From Marinomonas ostreistagni (GTDB taxonomy: Bacteria > Pseudomonadota > Gammaproteobacteria > Pseudomonadales > Marinomonadaceae), in the NCBI RefSeq assembly GCF_016461785.1, contig NZ_JAEMUH010000011.1, positions 117,421 through 181,420 of the forward strand: 64,000 nt of DNA. Reading direction: 5' to 3'. Made by a program: the position numbers and the translations under genes. Each line of letters starts with the position of its first letter. The stretch's first letter is position 1. The notes under the pieces are model-generated. The model saw only the letters and a program-made list of their open reading frames with translations, was not told where the DNA came from and did not search any database. Below are positions 62,384 through 64,000 of this stretch, one piece after another.

Positions 62384-62881
62384 ATGACCCCCTACTCAAA
62401 AGATTTCCCTGTCTCTTGGCATGAATTACATCGCGACGCTCGCGCTTTGTCTTGGCGTTTGCTTGAGCAAGGGCCTTGGAAAGGCATTATCGCGATCACT
62501 CGAGGCGGCCTTGTTCCTGCGGCTATTTTATGTCGTGAGATGGATATTCGCTTGATCGATACGATTTGTGTGGTGAGCTATGACTCTTCAGAAGAGGGCG
62601 GTGCAGCCAATGTACAGGGCGATCTTCGTATCCTAAAGGGTGTGGAAGGGGATGGCGAAGGCTACATCCTGATTGATGATCTAGTGGACACAGGCAAAAC
62701 CGCGCGTGAGATCCGTAAGATGCTACCAAAAGCCCATTTCGCGACGATTTACGCGAAGCCTGCCGGTAAGCCATTGGTGGATACGTTTATAACAGAAGTG
62801 AGCCAAGACACTTGGATTCGCTTTCCGTGGGATATGGAATACACTTTCTCAACGCCACTTGCCGATCGTCAGAAGGGCTAA
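62384..62881 (+). CDS. gpt: Xanthine-guanine phosphoribosyltransferase
   Basis: A 165-residue purine salvage enzyme that joins xanthine or guanine to PRPP. The PRPP loop [20 protein letters not shown] is clear. It begins [20 protein letters not shown] and has [20 protein letters not shown] and [14 protein letters not shown], as in E. coli Gpt. GAGGAG lies 7 bases before the ATG. Transcribed singly. Confidence 0.95.
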   Translation: MTPYSKDFPVSWHELHRDARALSWRLLEQGPWKGIIAITRGGLVPAAILCREMDIRLIDTICVVSYDSSEEGGAANVQGDLRILKGVEGDGEGYILIDDLVDTGKTAREIRKMLPKAHFATIYAKPAGKPLVDTFITEVSQDTWIRFPWDMEYTFSTPLADRQKG

Positions 62882-63064
62882 TTATTGTAAAGGTCTTTGA
62901 GTTATAGGGGGGCATTTCGATAGAATCGCGCCCTCGCTCGGACATTGCATATTGCTACATAAAATAACGCGTGGTCCTGCGGAATTTAGGCTAACTTAAT
63001 AAGCTTGAAGCGATACTCTCACAGAGTTAGGGTATTTTATCTAATAGACTGAGTAGGAATTCCT

Positions 63065-63469
63065 ATGTACCACACGTTTATCCGCTCCATTCTGCTGTGT
63101 ATTGCAACCTTATCTGTGCCATTAGCGATGGCTGAGGGTACGGTTGCGCGTGCTCTATTTGCTTCGGAAGTATTAGATCGTGAACCCATCGATGAATTAG
63201 GGGATGTGATCAAGGTCGAATATGGTGAAATCCAGCGCGTCTACTTTTTTACTGATCTGCGTGATATGGAAGGCGACCAAGTAACACACGTTTGGAAGTT
63301 AGACGGTGTGATTGAAGCTGAAATTCCTTTTGATATTGGTGGTGATCGCTGGCGTGTTTGGTCGAGCAAACGTCTAATGCCAGGTTTCGATGGCAAATGG
63401 TCGGTCGATATTGTTAAAGATGGCGAAGTACTAGAAAGTCGCTCGTTTGACTATGTCGATGAATGGTAA
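63065..63469 (+). CDS. DUF2914 domain protein, exported
   Basis: A 134-residue protein with a signal peptide (MYHTFIRSILLCIATLSVPL, cut near AMA). The mature part fits the DUF2914 family: VARALFASEVLDREPIDELG, IQRVYFFTDLRDMEGDQVTH, VWKLDGVIEAEIPFDIGGDR and WSVDIVKDGEVLESRSF. It is a beta-sandwich in the periplasm or on the outer surface; function is unknown. Nothing around it hints at a partner. Confidence 0.85.
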   Translation: MYHTFIRSILLCIATLSVPLAMAEGTVARALFASEVLDREPIDELGDVIKVEYGEIQRVYFFTDLRDMEGDQVTHVWKLDGVIEAEIPFDIGGDRWRVWSSKRLMPGFDGKWSVDIVKDGEVLESRSFDYVDEW

Positions 63470-63505
63470 ACTGCAGCAACGTTTACTAATAAAAGGTCTA
63501 CTCTG

Positions 63506-63838
63506 ATGCCTCATATTCGCGTTCGTGGTTTGCCATTTGAAGATTTAGAATCTGTGTCTGATACGTTAGTTGAAACGTTAGCAGAACTTACCGATACCCC
63601 TAACTCGCATTTCACTCTAGAGTATCAGTCTTCTATTTTCCTCGCGGTGGGCGGTGCTTCTCCTGCTTACCCGTTTATCGAAATTTTATGGTTTGATCGT
63701 GGTGCTGAGGTGAAAACTAAAGTGGCACAGGCCATTGATGATCTGCTGCGCCCGATGATTGAAGCCGGACAAGATATCACCACCCTGTTTCATGATATCC
63801 AAGGGCGTGATTATTACGAGAATGGCGAACATTTTTAA
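63506..63838 (+). CDS. DUF1904 family protein, tautomerase-like
   Basis: A 110-residue protein that fits DUF1904, a family of the tautomerase/MIF-like fold. It begins MPHIRVRGLPFEDLESVSDT; the likely catalytic Pro2 (the 4-OT family uses Pro1 after Met removal) is conserved. EILWFDRGAEVKTKVAQAID and ITTLFHDIQGRDYYENGEHF complete the usual pattern. The function is not established. Confidence 0.83.
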   Translation: MPHIRVRGLPFEDLESVSDTLVETLAELTDTPNSHFTLEYQSSIFLAVGGASPAYPFIEILWFDRGAEVKTKVAQAIDDLLRPMIEAGQDITTLFHDIQGRDYYENGEHF

Positions 63839-63850
63839 GTGATTTGCTAC

Positions 63851-64000
63851 TGTAGGACCTCGCTGCGCGAGGGATCAACCTTGCATGCCCATATGAAGTT
63901 CCCGCGGAAACCGCGGTCCTACAATTGCTGAAACATCATCTTAATCCCAAACCAATTCCCGCGAGGACTAAGCTTTTGTAGGACCTCGCTGTGCGAGGGA
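63851..64000. repeat. Composite REP element and start of a second
   Basis: One 73-bp copy at 63851-63923 in the same orientation as the copy at 40013 (CCTCGC hairpin first, GGTCCTACA last). Another copy starts at 63976 and runs off the window. The stretch between them is a degenerate flank with CCCGCGAGGACTAAG. Confidence 0.85.

Overview
The window looks like chromosomal DNA from a marine gammaproteobacterium, most likely Oceanospirillales (a Marinomonas-like organism is my guess). The housekeeping genes hslO, yheS, hemB, ppk1, rho, ppx, mqo, lysO and gpt are all of gammaproteobacterial type. No ribosomal RNA, tRNA, prophage, IS element or CRISPR array was recognised.

Left region (1-28150) is a surface and secretion locus. 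It holds two GT4 glycosyltransferases, a giant RTX adhesin of about 2480 residues, and two tandem phage-tail-collar (microcystin-dependent-protein type) proteins. Next comes a compact set of putative protein or small-molecule modifying enzymes: a formyltransferase-fold protein, three PRMT-like methyltransferases that all keep an E-x8-E 'double-E' spacing, and three unrelated Fe(II)/2-oxoglutarate dioxygenases, one of them fused to a methyltransferase. Then follow a hypothetical protein, an acidic Asp/Trp-rich protein, a complete type I secretion system (TolC, HlyD, ABC), a SapC-family protein, and a DUF6447-like protein with a histone-like tail plus its hypothetical partner. My inference is that the T1SS exports the adhesin, the acidic protein and the distant RTX metalloprotease at 46352-47902, and that the enzyme cassette modifies one of the surface proteins.

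Middle region (28216-37873) makes polysaccharide. It has rfbBACD for dTDP-L-rhamnose, a GT2 transferase, a polyprenyl glycosylphosphotransferase and an O-antigen-ligase-type polymerase on the plus strand. A hexose phosphomutase and a GDP-mannose pyrophosphorylase lie on the minus strand. Between the converging halves (about 35200-35460) is an intergenic region that folds into a chain of branched hairpins. Read on the minus strand, its loops carry repeated AGGA motifs, which is the signature of a CsrB/RsmY/RsmZ-type RNA that sequesters CsrA/RsmA.

Right region (37900-64000) is mostly core genes: a periplasmic FKBP, hslO, yheS, hemB, ppk1, the RTX M10 protease, a flavin reductase, rho, ppx, mqo, yfcL, lysO, a MATE pump, four cobalamin genes, gpt and two small conserved proteins. 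Its intergenic gaps carry a 73-bp composite REP element (two hairpins with GTAG heads, in inverted orientation). In three places the element has been amplified locally into tandem arrays with different periods (101, 121 and 103 bp).
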